From contig NC_052131.2 in NCBI RefSeq assembly GCF_016086655.4, positions 12,259,940-12,323,939 on the forward strand: a stretch of DNA of 64,000 nt. The letters are read 5' to 3'. The DNA is from Lepeophtheirus salmonis. Taxonomy: Eukaryota > Arthropoda > Copepoda > Siphonostomatoida > Caligidae. Positions 1 through 11,349 of the stretch are shown in pieces. Positions within the stretch are counted from its first letter, which is position 1. Each line of letters starts with the position of its first letter. Below the pieces are notes generated by a model, which was not told the DNA's origin, made no database searches, and saw nothing but the letters and a program-made list of their open reading frames with translations. The position numbers and the translations under genes were made by a program.

Positions 1-3000
1 AATTTTCTACTACTCATTTCTGTATTCTAAACGTTGATTGGTTGTATTGAAATTAGCTTTTCTGACCCTGTTAACAATTCTTAGCAGTTATTGAAAAATA
101 GTTACATAATTAGGAAGAATTGGCTAACTACAAATTGATTTTAAGCAATTTTCCATATCTTTTTTTTTTTGTGAAAAAGTTGCAAAATACAATAAAAGTT
201 TTTGATGTCAAAGAAATTGCTCATATCTGTAAAGCAAACTGGATCTGAGTATAATAAAAATATGAAATTTATATACTCACTGGTGACAGATCTTTTGTCT
301 TAATGTCATACATCGCAAATTGGGTATCAAAATTTAGTATTTTGTTAAAAATAGCTATTTCAGAAAAATATACAATCTTTCAAAAGTTTTCTGAGAATCT
401 TACATTATTTTGTTTTTTTTCTTTGATTATTTTTCAATAGTAGAAAATCTCCGAGCACACCAAAAGACGTGTAACCTTTTTATTTAAAAAAAAATACTGA
501 AAAAACAAAATGGCTGATATTGTCAACATACATTGTGGACATGTGCACCAACATAATACAAAATAACTTACAGAATGAAATGAGAGTTGAATTCGAAATT
601 CGAAAATAAAAAAATATTTTAATGAGAGTTATATATTTGTATATTTTAAACATAAATTAATAAAAAAATTTCTATTCAAATATTCGATATCAAATCTATC
701 TACATAAATGCATTTTGGCAAATTGAAAATATTTATAATTCATTGACTTATAATTTTAATTGACATGATATCTTATACATGAGCAATTATCATATAAAAG
801 AAATTCAAGTTTTCAATTCCTCACTTACATATATGTTTCACGAAGACATCTCTTGATGTTGCACGCTCTTGAACTTTGAACACTTTCAAATTATGAATAA
901 TAATCGTTGTATTTTTTGACTTATACGAATAGGGTTGCTTTTATAAGCAGTCCCCTATTTTTATTACAAATATTGCTACTCATTTGTATATAAATTAAAG
1001 CTTCAGTTGACATCATAATAACAAAGATTTGTGTTTCAATGTAAACAACATTTTTTTAGCATCTTTTACATCAAATGCAAAAGAAAAGCGATATTGAAGC
1101 TGAAATGTTAAGTATGAAGACATGATGCTTCTCAAACATCGGACTCCAGACGGTTCAAAATAAACAAAAATGTCTATATTGGGGGAAAATATAATGCTAT
1201 GCGTCTGTAAAGCCTTCCCAAAACTATAAGAATGGGCTATTCTACGTATCGAAGATATCAAATTATATCAAAGACATATTATCATGTAAGGAATATTTGA
1301 GAAGAAGGCCAATGAAGCTTTAGAACGAGCAAAGATAACCTTATTGTCCATATTTATGTTTCATACAAAAATAAATTTTCCTCCAGTGTTATTCCTGAGT
1401 TTGTTATTGGCGAAGTTGTAACACTATCACTAAGTGTATACTTTATTACGCCACATAGAGTAGATCATAAATTTTTAAGAAGTTAATAGACAGTTTTTGT
1501 AGTCCAAAATGATAAAAAAGGTATAAAATTTAGAAAAACATCAAAAGTTTGCATGTAATCACAAAGTATATTCATTTACTTACGACATCCTTAAGACTAA
1601 AATAATCAAGCCCCATTCCAAATTAGAGCAATATTATTATTTTGTTTTTGAAAAATATACTTCTAGTCTACAATAATTAATTTTACAAACAATCCTGAAT
1701 CTCAATTCAACTCGAGATAATTTTAAAGGAACAACATAAAAAAATATTTATTTTATCGATATTTTATAAATTTTCAAATCAAAACGCGTACATGAAAGAC
1801 ATTTGTTTTGGATATTTGAATGAATTTTCTTGTTTAAATGAATAAAACGTAATGAATTGTAAGATATCAAGTTCTGAACATTTGTCATTGCGGTACACTC
1901 TAACATGCATATTTGTGTATTTTTCATGTTATTATTTTTTTAGGATAACTAACCCAATTCACTTTATCGTTACAAAAAAGTTACTCTACTTATTTATTAG
2001 GTATTAATGATGATTAATTATTATGTAATACTAAATTGAAATATAATTGTTTCGCTCTTCATGCATAAATATTTAACAGAAAATACAAAAAAACGTTTTG
2101 AAGATACTATAAGAATATGAGTAGAACTTGAACTTTTAAATTATTATTTGTTGAAAGTACCAGTCAAGTCTATCCAAGAATGGAATATCTGAGCATAATT
2201 GCTAATAATTAAAAAAATAAATATGTATAAATAATGTTTCAAATGAACTGAAAAACCTCCAAAATACAGTCAATTGCTCTAAAGTTTGGCCTAAAATAGT
2301 TCTTCATAGTATTAAAAAACTTTTCAATATCCCCAATCATCGATTTCTAATAATTATCATTTTCAACCCATTCTTACATTTTGCTTTTAACATACGAGTT
2401 ATGAATAATTTATTATATGACTAAAGATTTAATCTTTATTTGCCTCTAAAAAAGTTATACGCACTATAAAAATATATACAAAATGAGTTTGATCTTAAGC
2501 GCTGGGGAAGCTCAACAATTTTATACAAAGAATATATACCTGGATTATATATAGCACTAAAGCAGCTTAGAAGTAATATCAAATTATAGACTAAAGCCCT
2601 ATGTTTTACTGTATTTTTTGTATCAAATAAATATTAAGTCCTATTACCTTCTTTCAAATATAATTGGATACTATAAATGTGTACCTATGATTATCATAAT
2701 TAATTCAATATATCTTCTGTATATTTTTCGTATTAAAAGTAGAATTGTAATATCAAAAATCTTCAGAATTAGATAACATGTGGCAATTTATTGAAATAAA
2801 AGTATGCCCCATAATTCGACTGTTTCACAATTCAATTTTAATTGTAAGACAGTATTTTATCTGAAATTGGGTCAATTTAAGCAATTTTTTTTGAGATAAA
2901 TAGTATTTCTGAGATGCTAGTATTAGGGTTAAGATTTGGGCATTGCAAGATATGAAGACCGCATTTAAGCCTTTTTGAACAGTTTCATATTTCCATTAAC

Positions 3001-3600
3001 TGATAACAGATTATTTAAATTGAACATCAATTGAATAGTCGATAACTTCTTCAACTAAAATGGGTATATAATCAGTTGTCAGTACCACCCCTGTTATGTA
3101 TGGATATCAATTAAAGGATGAGTAATTAGATATCCAGGGTTGTCGCCAGGATCAACTACTAGATTCGACAGGAGGTTTGTACCAAGTGAGTGCAAAAGTG
3201 TATTCAGATCCTTTATCAATATACGACTAACAAAACTACCAAGAATATGATTTAATACAAAGAGTATGTACATACATATAAACCGGTAAGGATATACCGG
3301 TCACAACAAAACCTAAGTTATTACGAACGTTGTTAAAAGGAAAATGAGAATGTTTATATATCCGTTATTTGTCAACCGATTATTAAAATTTAATTTAAAA
3401 TAAAGGAAATATGAATATACAGTGTTCTCAAGGTATTCATGGTGCGCTCTCTTAAGCAAAAGCAGGAATATAGGCAGCTGGTTTTTTTGTTAGTTAGCTT
3501 GTTCAAATTTTCACAAGTTGGAAAACAAATTGAATCAATTGACAAATTCATTGTCCCAAATATTTGGAAAAGGCACTGAGCCACAACATAACAAATTGCT
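1..3600. other. AT-rich stretch without recognisable gene
   Basis: I see no convincing coding region, RNA gene or transposon end here. An 82-codon open frame on the minus strand at 1013-1261 has no recognisable motif and a composition expected by chance in AT-rich DNA. A short palindromic pair of ACCGGT blocks at about 3282-3301 is the only local structure noticed. Confidence 0.5.
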
Positions 3601-3639
3601 CAAACTCTGGGACTCAGTGGGGTATTCCTTCTCACGGGT

Positions 3640-3955
3640 AGAAAGAAATTCGATGTAGTACCAGGACACAACTCCCTACCACACCTGGAAAAAAAAAAGT
3701 CGCAAATAGCTCCAAGACAATTTTGATGACTTCATCTCGCCAGAATTTTAGCTTCCAAGCTGGCCACCTCTGAATCTGTTTTTATTTTTGTGTGGAACTC
3801 AATCGAACGGTAAGCTAACCGAACCCCCTTCTACACCAACTTAATAGTTGGATCAAGAAGGAATTCCAGGATTCGCCAAAGGAACAAGTGGTAATTCCCT
3901 GCTCACACTTTCGGTCTCGTATAGAGACTATGAGACTGGAGGTGATTTTATTAAA
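3640..3955 (+). pseudogene. maT-like (DD37D-type) transposase, 3' remnant
   Basis: This is the C-terminal half of a Tc1/mariner-superfamily transposase, which cuts and pastes its own element. The frame from 3659 reads YQDTTPYHTW, matching the family motif FQQDxAPxHT with the second catalytic Asp kept at 3665-3667. It is followed by a stretch like WLQDNFDDFISPEFW, with two Trp codons turned into stops, and then a decayed PDLNPLD region. Near 3900 CSHFRSRIET matches the usual C-terminal CSRFRSRIE motif of maT elements. Family consensus spacing is 37 residues, hence the maT assignment; indels prevent an exact count here. No inverted ends were found, so the element is truncated or very old. The similarity is recalled from family knowledge, not from a search. 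Confidence 0.6.
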
Positions 3956-4786
3956 TAAAATAAATCAGAATCTATTAAACTTTCAGAGTGTGGTTTTATT
4001 TATTTTTTAAATCTGATAACTGGTTGGAGAGAAAATTGTGTCAAAAAACCCCCAGCTTTTTGCGTCACAGACAGTTTGCACACCCTTTATGCAGTCTTCT
4101 TTTTTTCAAAATACATTGTGAAACAGTCTAGCATATATGTACCAGGCATCATGTGCATAATTTTCTTCTGAAGTATTTATTTCATTTAACGAAAACTTTA
4201 TAAATATCCTTATTCATATTTAGATTTTTTATTTAAGACTTGTGTTATAGTCTAAAATTTATCTAGAATTTCCCCATATTCAGAACTTATTTCTTAAATG
4301 TTAATTTTTTTATTTTTTCGAATGATACACGGATTTTTGCTACAAAAGTAACATTTTTTATTAAGGGAAATAAACTTTCGTGTTAAATACATATGGAGTT
4401 ATTCTTAATGTGTATCAATAATTTGTTAAGTCCAAATTTCATCAGTCTGAGCTTTTTTTTAGATATTACTTTAATTAGTCAGATGGAGTTGCACTTATTA
4501 AGTATATGTAAACATTATTGTATTACAATGACTCCATCTGACCTAGGACTTGTTATTTAAGTCAAAATAGAGAAAATATATTTTTCTTTTCTAGAAGAGA
4601 CAATGAATCGAGTCTACGCACATTGATTTCTAGAGAATAATTTCTCCCAAGCTCTTTGTCTACTGAACTATGCCGCAATTTTCACTTCCCTATAGTGCAA
4701 TAATTAAAAGTTCAGAAATTTTTTATTTATAAAATCCATCATATACTGGCGAATTTAATAAATTTTATTTTTTAGCTATGACAGTC
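3956..4786. other. non-coding stretch with one inverted repeat
   Basis: No gene seen. It contains the 12-bp inverted repeat listed separately at 4478-4542. The segment directly after the maT remnant (about 4040-4100) may still be element 3' UTR, but no end motif was recognised. Confidence 0.4.
4478..4542. repeat. 12-bp perfect inverted repeat
   Basis: GTCAGATGGAGT at 4478-4489 is matched exactly by its reverse complement ACTCCATCTGAC at 4531-4542, leaving a 41-bp interior. It could be a very short MITE-like relic or a hairpin. No flanking target duplication was recognised. Confidence 0.55.
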
Positions 4787-5040
4787 TAGAACAAGCTGTA
4801 TTCAAACAGTCTGTATTCAATATCTGTGGAATCAATTGCTCGTACTATTTGGAGTATTACTGTACTAGATTCCTCGAAACTAAATATTTTCTCTTTTGGA
4901 TCTTTAAGCAATCTGTTGCGATCTCGATCCGACTTTTGTGTTCCCGATTTCAAAGGAACTACTTGTTCTTTTTTACCTACAGAAAATTTTCCAAGAAAGC
5001 GAATATTTATTGGGTAAACTGATATTTAATAATTTATTTC
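4787..5040 (-). CDS. possible terminal exon or coding relic, unknown
   Basis: The minus strand is open for about 84 codons, ending in TAG at 4787-4789, and has a charged, protein-like composition, for example KSGTQKSDRDRNRLLKDPKE followed by KIFSFEESSTVILQIVRAI. A possible splice acceptor (TTTTCTGTAG) lies inside the frame. The plus strand is also open here for 63 codons from an ATG at 4826, but its composition looks less like a protein. I recognise no family. It could be the last exon of an unseen gene or a relic of a mobile element. Confidence 0.25.
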
Positions 5041-6200
5041 ATAATAAAAGGTTCATTTAGATAATTAAGTAAAGCACAAATAATGGATATGTATTATGTC
5101 TGCTTAAAATATCCTTATGTTACAACAGAAAATTATAAATTACTTTACTGTAAACTTGTAGTAATACTTTGTAAAGTTTATTTATTCAATAAAAAATAGA
5201 TAGATATATATACATACATAAATATATACGAGCATATCTCCAAATACTTTAGAGTTATCACTATTTTTAAATGAAATAGTATGAATATGTTCTTTTAAAG
5301 CATGAATGTGGCATGTCTAAGAATGACAGAAATAATGATGTCTTCACTCTAAAGGAGGTTTACGACATCCATCGTGCGTGTACACTAAGTTGAATCAAAC
5401 GCCCCATGTTTTCAAATTTTTCATTGCATTTCATTGTCTATTCTCTCAAATGTGATACTTGATCATGGAAAAATGTATACAAAAATCAACGAAATCGAAG
5501 GTCATCCTGGGAGCCCGCCGACCCCTTAAAGTTTTTCGGTTTCTGTAAAAAATGTTTGTCTCTCTTACCAAAGATATTTACAAAAAAATAATGCTATAAC
5601 AACAAAAATGCGTACGTTTTATAATCTTAGTTTATTCATTATACAAAAATTTTACTTGTCTCCCTATAAAAATAATATATTCTAGAAACAAGAATTAACT
5701 AACTTATATATATATATATTTATACTTTCCAAACACTAAATTAGAAAAAGAAAATCTATATCTTTATATTTACATTCTTTCAACAATTTTCTTAGATATT
5801 TTGAAATCTTTGTTATTCTCCCATGTTTCTATATTTTCTTCAATGAAACTCATATTTAAATCTAAAAGATTTGTGGTAAACTAAGAGTCCTCGTTCACTA
5901 AATTAGCTAAAGTTGTTTTTGAGATTATGCTCAGAAATAAAGGTTTTCCATAGCCATACCCATATCAGTGAATTGGAGCACACGGTAACTTTTTTGGCTT
6001 AATAGCTATTAAAGCATCTGCAAGAGCTCAACGTTCTAAAACAGGTACTTTATCATAAAACAATGCTACAACAACTATTTCTGGTGTTAAGTACCATAAA
6101 TGCATATCAAAGGCTTTCAAAGCATTGACTTTTATGTATTCCAGCAGAGTCTTGAAGAGGCACAAATCCGACAAATTGTGAGAGCAACTCTTCTCCTAAA
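5041..6200. other. AT-rich stretch, nothing recognised
   Basis: No gene or repeat boundary recognised. A short TA-dinucleotide run occurs near 5705-5722. A small GC-richer patch at about 5500-5530 is not obviously coding. Confidence 0.4.
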
Positions 6201-6204
6201 AGAG

Positions 6205-6755
6205 AATGTGTGTGTGTGTCTGTCCTTTATAGGTGCCCACATCGTTGAACGCCGGAGGGTGAAATTTTGCATGGGCCCCTCTTTTGAACCTGATCAGGCT
6301 AAGACGGGGTTTCAATTTTTGGGGGGCTCATATAAGGGGGACTTATGCTATACCCAAAACATAAAAACCGTTTCTTTGCAGCTCAAGAAGACCAGATAGG
6401 GTGTCGGATTATAAATCAAAAAGTAATTGGCGTTTAAAAAACAACTATACAAAGAACTACGTTTTCTAAATTTATTCAAAATCAAAAAGTTTGGCAAAAA
6501 AAATAAAAAAAATCGGTTTGCAATTTTGTTTTTTTCAGGTGCCAAAAAATGAACTTCAAATTAAATATTGGATTAGTCAATTAAATAAAGTAGATATAAA
6601 TTTCACTGGAAATTGGTTTGCAAATAGATTTGACTAAAAAAATGGATGTTTTACTGAAATATATGTCATTTTCTAAATAATTTTTCAATTTTTTTCATTT
6701 TCTCTTTTTTTCTATTTATTGATTAAAACGTCAATTTCAAGTTTTTAATGTGATT
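6205..6755 (+). repeat. dispersed repeat family A, copy 1
   Basis: From about 6327 onward this segment is similar to the reverse complement of 14935-15340. Shared landmarks are the block ending in ACCCAAAAC near 6352, AAAACAACTATAC near 6438, TTTTCTAAATTT near 6462, CTCAAAATCAAAAA-like sequence near 6475, and ATATTGGATTAGT near 6566. The segment starts with a GTGTGTGTGTGTCTGTCC run (from about 6208), a sequence style often seen at arthropod dispersed repeats. A 99-codon frame at 6100-6399 runs into the repeat and shows no domain, so I do not call it a gene. The class of repeat is unknown. Confidence 0.6.
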
Positions 6756-6923
6756 ATTATACTCCAACTACGAAACATTCATATTATAATTATTAGTGTT
6801 GTATTTAAGTATTTTCTGAATATTTTTAAAATTTTTCCAATTAATTTGTTTATTTTCAATGTGATATCCATTTCCCTCCTTGGCCTGAACAACCCCGGGT
6901 AAACTTTTACTAGTAAATATATA

Positions 6924-7994
6924 CAGTATGTCCAAAAATTGAAGGTGGTTTAAAAAAAAATCATGAAACAACCTGAACCTAAACTTTTGGTAAGAACCCA
7001 AATTGTTTGAACACCAATTTTGGGCCTTTTTGGAATTGTGAGCAGTAGCACCAACCTGCTGGAAAATGGCTAAGATGTGTCAGACCACATTTTCCTCTTC
7101 AAAGGAGGTCTAATTTCTTCAGTACAAGACAAAACTGACACCAGAGACTTGCTGAGGAGCTCTGTTACGTAGTACTCGGCCGTCACAGTTTGGTTTCGTG
7201 GAATCAAGTGAAGATATGACACTGCTTGGTGGCTGATAACGGCCCAACCTGAATTTTCAGAGGAATTTTCATAGTTGAAGTGGGTTCCACATCTCCCTCA
7301 TCTCTTTTGGGGAATGATTTAGCTCAAATGAACTTTCATCACTGAAAAGGAAACATTTCCAGTCATCTGCAGCCCAGTGTTTCCGCTCACGACAGAATTG
7401 AAGCCGGGCCTTCCTTTGGTTTTCTGAAAGTTTGGAGTGCAGACGAGGTTTGTATGGCAATGCATTCAAAAAGTGTCCCTAGTAGTAGTGGACAGATGAC
7501 TTGGATATTGGATAGCCCTTTGAAGGCAATCTTGCTGAAAAGCTTCCTTGTGGATTGGCTCTTTTTGTTCAAAGATTTTGGAAATCTCCAGTTTGGGAAC
7601 TTTGCCAATTTTTTTCTTCTTTCCTCGACCCTTCTGATTTGCAAGGGTTTTTTCATCCTTTCTTTTCTCACACAAATTCTCAATGGTTCTTAGAGGAATA
7701 TGTAACCTTTGAGCAACGTCTCTCTGGCTTGATCCACCCTCTACGGCATTAGCCCTGGTCTCCAAAGACCATTCTCCCCATTTCGGGTATTGAATTTCAA
7801 CTAATATCCTGTGTTATTTTATGAGCCCTTTTATACAAATGTAGGATGCAATCATCGAAAATTATTTCATCAGAAAAATTCAATATTGCATAATGATTGT
7901 ATCAGCCAAATTTAATTTTATTCAGATCAAAAATAATTTTTTTAAAACTATAAAACATACATTTTTAAACCACCATCAATTTTTGGACATACTG
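6924..7994 (-). mobile_element. Tc1-like DNA transposon, internally deleted
   Basis: The element has near-perfect terminal inverted repeats of about 30 bp with one mismatch. The left end starts CAGTATGTCCAAAAATTGAA and the right end, reversed, starts CAGTATGTCCAAAAATTGAT. Each end is flanked by TA (6922-6923 and 7995-7996), the target-site duplication of the Tc1/mariner superfamily. At 1071 bp it is short for an autonomous Tc1-like element because the 3' part of its transposase is missing. The inverted ends are well preserved, so mobilisation by a related transposase in the past is possible. Confidence 0.9.
6960..7781 (-). pseudogene. Tc1-like transposase pseudogene
   Basis: The product would be a DDE transposase. 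Read from the ATG at 7781 with a frameshift, the N-terminus contains a helix-turn-helix region (SSQRDVAQRLHIPLRTIENL, about residues 18-37 of the open frame at 7466-7765) and a basic GRGKKKKIGK linker. A further frameshift leads to KCFLFSDESSFEL (about 7320-7360), carrying the first catalytic Asp. The second catalytic motif appears as FQQVGATAHN near 7040, where family members have QQD, so that Asp is Val. The stretch that should carry the third acidic residue (PDLNPIE in the family) is absent: the frame runs straight into the inverted end. Stops, frameshifts and loss of two catalytic residues make it non-functional. Confidence 0.8.
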
Positions 7995-7999
7995 TATAT

Positions 8000-9655
8000 A
8001 TATGATTCAGGAGAAGAGTTGCTCTCACAGAGACTTCCTTTAATAAACTATCAACAGTTAATATATATATTTATATATATATACGTATATGTGTAACATG
8101 TTTTAATTTGATTTGAATCACGAGAAATGCTTCTTTTTCCAAACATTTCAAAACTGAATTTTCAATAATGCATGAATTATAGATTTGTTTTGTTAATTGT
8201 TTGTTAGAGTTCTGTCATAAGAATTTATTTGTACACATATAAAACAATTTATTCTTGCAACCTCATACTGAAAATATTCAAAATCTTTAAAATAGTGGCG
8301 GTGAGTTTTGAAAAAAACTTACTGAGTAGCAAGACTATCTTCGTAATCATTAAACATGCCAAATTTATACTTTAAATAATCTCCTTTACACTGTTTTATT
8401 TCAAAATTAGAGATAACTCTATTTTACTTTGATGATAATGAAAGTAAAGTAAGAAATTTTCAAAAAAACTTTAATTTTCTAAACTTAAAATTTGTAGAAC
8501 AATCGATCTCTAACTGTTATTTTTTGTACTTTTTCGATCGTTGTACTGACATTCAAAACAAAATAAAGACATTTGGGTGTTAACCATTTAAAAAAAATAT
8601 GTAATGTTCTCTATGTATGGATTGGAACACTTCTATACATAATACTCTGATAAAAAAGGAACCGTTATTTTCTAATTTCAAATTTAATTCTCAATTGTAT
8701 TTTTTATTAAGTTGGTACACACGTCCTCAACATATGTAGACAATATCAATCATTTTATATTTACTATATAATTGGGTTAGATTTATTTTAGTGTATTTTA
8801 CTTTTGAAAAAATGGAAAGACAAAATCAATTTAGGGAAAATTCCTGAAAAAAAACATTTTTGAAAATGTTAAATTGTATAAAATATTTTTAGTTTTTACA
8901 AAATGTTCAATTTAAATAACAAGCTCACGTAATATTCAAGAGATTAGTTTATCACAATTAAGAAGCAAATCATTTTTTAAATAGTCCTAAATATACATAA
9001 TACGATGATGACCTCATTGTATCTTTATATTAATTTGTGCCCGTTTATTACATTTTTGCATAGGGTAATTTCCCCTCTTGGTTATTTTTATGCATACTCG
9101 CCGTCTTTTTATAGTATAGTTTCGAATTTTAACTTTTAACGATTAAGTAGAAAACCGTAAAATCATTTGATAATATAGAAGGAAAGTATTTATAAGGACG
9201 ATGGAGTAAGAAATCACGGATAAGGATCATGAGTATTTCGAAAGTACTCATGAACTAGTGGAATCTTAACAAATCGCAATCAACATTTTAATCGAGGCTT
9301 GAAAAAATATTTTAGCAATAAATACTAAAGATAAAGTTGGAACCTATTGTATAAAACATAAAAAAAAGATGAATATGTCCAGCAGTAAAATCTCTGCATG
9401 GCGAAATTACTGGAGGGAAAATTTTCGCGACAAAATTGCTTAGAACCATATTAAATAACCTCATAATCAATTTTAGGTAGTCAAATATAGGGTTTTTAAC
9501 TCTACAGTACTTTTCTGGGGTGATTTAAAAGTATATAATAAAGTTTTCATTTCTTATTCCTCCGCTTTGTTTTTTACATTCCAGTTTCTATCTTCCTTAT
9601 TCAATATCAAGTGTTTCTTGGATTTTTCTACAACATTATAGGTAGGAGCTTATTA
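8000..9655. other. AT-rich stretch with TA-rich run and small palindrome
   Basis: No gene recognised. A TA-rich simple repeat lies at about 8058-8090. The 25-bp palindrome at 9228-9252 is listed separately. Confidence 0.4.
9228..9252. repeat. 25-bp near-perfect palindrome
   Basis: CATGAGTA at 9228-9235 pairs with TACTCATG at 9245-9252. The centre TTTCGAAA is itself palindromic with one extra G. It could form a hairpin; no transcript or regulatory role is evident. Confidence 0.5.
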
Positions 9656-9659
9656 ATGG

Positions 9660-9900
9660 CAGTGTTGTCTTATTTATTCGGCCCCTTCCAATCTTAGGTC
9701 TAGGGCTATTAGTCCTTGGGATAGGTCCTTAAAATTTTGACTAAAACTGATTTAAAAATAAGAAATAAAGTTGAATGACGTAATCAACGAATAACTTTAT
9801 GAGTTTTAAGACTGATATGCAGGACTGAACTGAACTGGACCGAGGCTGAACTGAGAACTGAAACAAGATTTACCATCGATGATGGTATTTTAAAGGACAA
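9660..9900 (+). mobile_element. hAT-like MITE relic, related to the element at 21.2 kb
   Basis: The segment begins CAGTGTTGTCTTATTTATTC, a typical hAT terminal style. It matches the reversed right end of the 21214-21568 element: both share a CTTATTTATTCGG block, then TCTAGG, then GTCCTTGG at comparable spacing. Its far side contains GGACTGAACTGAACTGGACC, resembling the GGACTGGACTGGACTG-type block of the same family. No clear second end or target duplication was found, so it is degraded or truncated. Confidence 0.5.
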
Positions 9901-10595
9901 GTGAAAGAGGAAAGAATGACGATATAAACATAGAAGTTCTCCTTTTTACTGCTAGAATAGTGGTACCGGGATACTATTCTATAGGTATTATTCTAATTGC
10001 TATTGGAATCAGTTTTTGCAGTTCCACTAAGTCATAAAAATAAGTTGTTCAGCGATGACCCCTTTGCCACCCAAAACAACATTTTCATGCTCTAATTCTT
10101 CTTGCATCATTCATATAACGTGCATATGAGTATTTTCATCGAGTTTCATGAAGATCCGTCCAGCCAATGGCTATCGTTCCCAAAGGGTTAAATGCCATTC
10201 TTGTTTTTTTAAGTTAAACGAAAAAATATTGAAAAGTTCTAAAATACCGACACCTATATTGTTGTCGGAACCCGTACGAAAATATTACTATCGTGACATT
10301 ACTTATAGGAGGTACTGAGCACAAAATTTCTTAACAAATTTGGATTTTTTTAAGCTCTTCAAACTTTGCTTGTTTCTTCAGAAAACAAAACAAACGAATG
10401 TTTAAGGCCCTGTAACAAAATATTTAAGAGGACAACCCAATGGGATGTTCATATTTGCATATTTTCCTTAGTAGTAGAAAACATAACCCAAAACGCACAC
10501 AATATTTACTCTACTTGGAAATATTAATATTTTCTCAAGCAGTAATCGTTTTTCTTTAATATTTGACCAGATAATATCTATGTATACATAATGAA
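9901..10595. other. non-coding stretch, nothing recognised
   Basis: No gene, RNA or repeat end was recognised. Confidence 0.35.
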
Positions 10596-10599
10596 ACCT

Positions 10600-10905
10600 C
10601 CTGTGTGTGTGTTCATGAATGTACAAGAGTAAGAATGAGGATTGGTTTTTGAGTTAAATGTGTAATCCTTTGTTAGACTCAGAGTAGAATTAATTGATCG
10701 CACCGGATTAATGAATAACTATAGCTCTGGTAGATATGGAGTTATATTTATGTTTATTTGTCTCTCCTCTTGTAACTCCTCTCGGGTAATAATATAAAAC
10801 TTTATGACAGCCAAGCTGCTCTCCTTCTAAAAATTATTAAAATTTTTATGCTTATCATTTCATTTTTCGATTTTTAGTATGTTAACAGATCATATTTTTA
10901 TAATG
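10600..10905 (+). repeat. dispersed repeat family B, copy 1
   Basis: This copy carries both family landmarks: CAGAGTAGAATTAATTGATC near 10680 and GACAGCCAAGCTGCTCTCC near 10806, followed by a T-rich tail containing TTTTTAGTATG near 10873. The same order is seen in the copies at 38.8, 52.7 and 62.8 kb. There is no open frame, inverted end or obvious target duplication, so its class (SINE, MITE or LINE-derived) is unknown. Confidence 0.55.
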
Positions 10906-11349
10906 CGAACTACGTATAATCTCCCATAAAAACATTTAGATCAATTTCTCACTGAAAGTGAACCCAACTTTTGATTGACTTATATTGGCCACGTTATTTT
11001 ATTAAGCCCTATTGTGACTCAGGATATAGGTAGATTAAGAATAGGTAAACAATCTTTATATACAATTTAACAAAAGATATCATTATTTACATAAAATTCA
11101 TATAGATAATTTATTGATGAAAGTAATACGGGTTTTCTCATATCCTTTTGACTTTGAAGAATAAAGAATGAAGGTTTTATTGTAGAAAGGAGTTGGTATG
11201 TTTTATACATAATCATTTTTGAAAAATGCACTACATATATCATCAGAGAATTAATACAAAGGCTAAGGGAACAAAGCAAGGTGTACATTTATATTATAAT
11301 ATTTTATTTAGTTTAATAAAATATATTATGGATCTAGTTTAATATTATA

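Noticed and set aside
1013..1261. 82-codon minus-strand open frame
   Set aside because: No motif, no splice context, and composition as expected for AT-rich DNA.
6100..6399. 99-codon plus-strand open frame
   Set aside because: It runs from unique sequence into dispersed repeat A, and its open state is explained by the GC-richer repeat head; no domain seen.
7454..7752. Plus-strand frames of 65-79 codons
   Set aside because: Antisense shadows of the minus-strand Tc1-like transposase.
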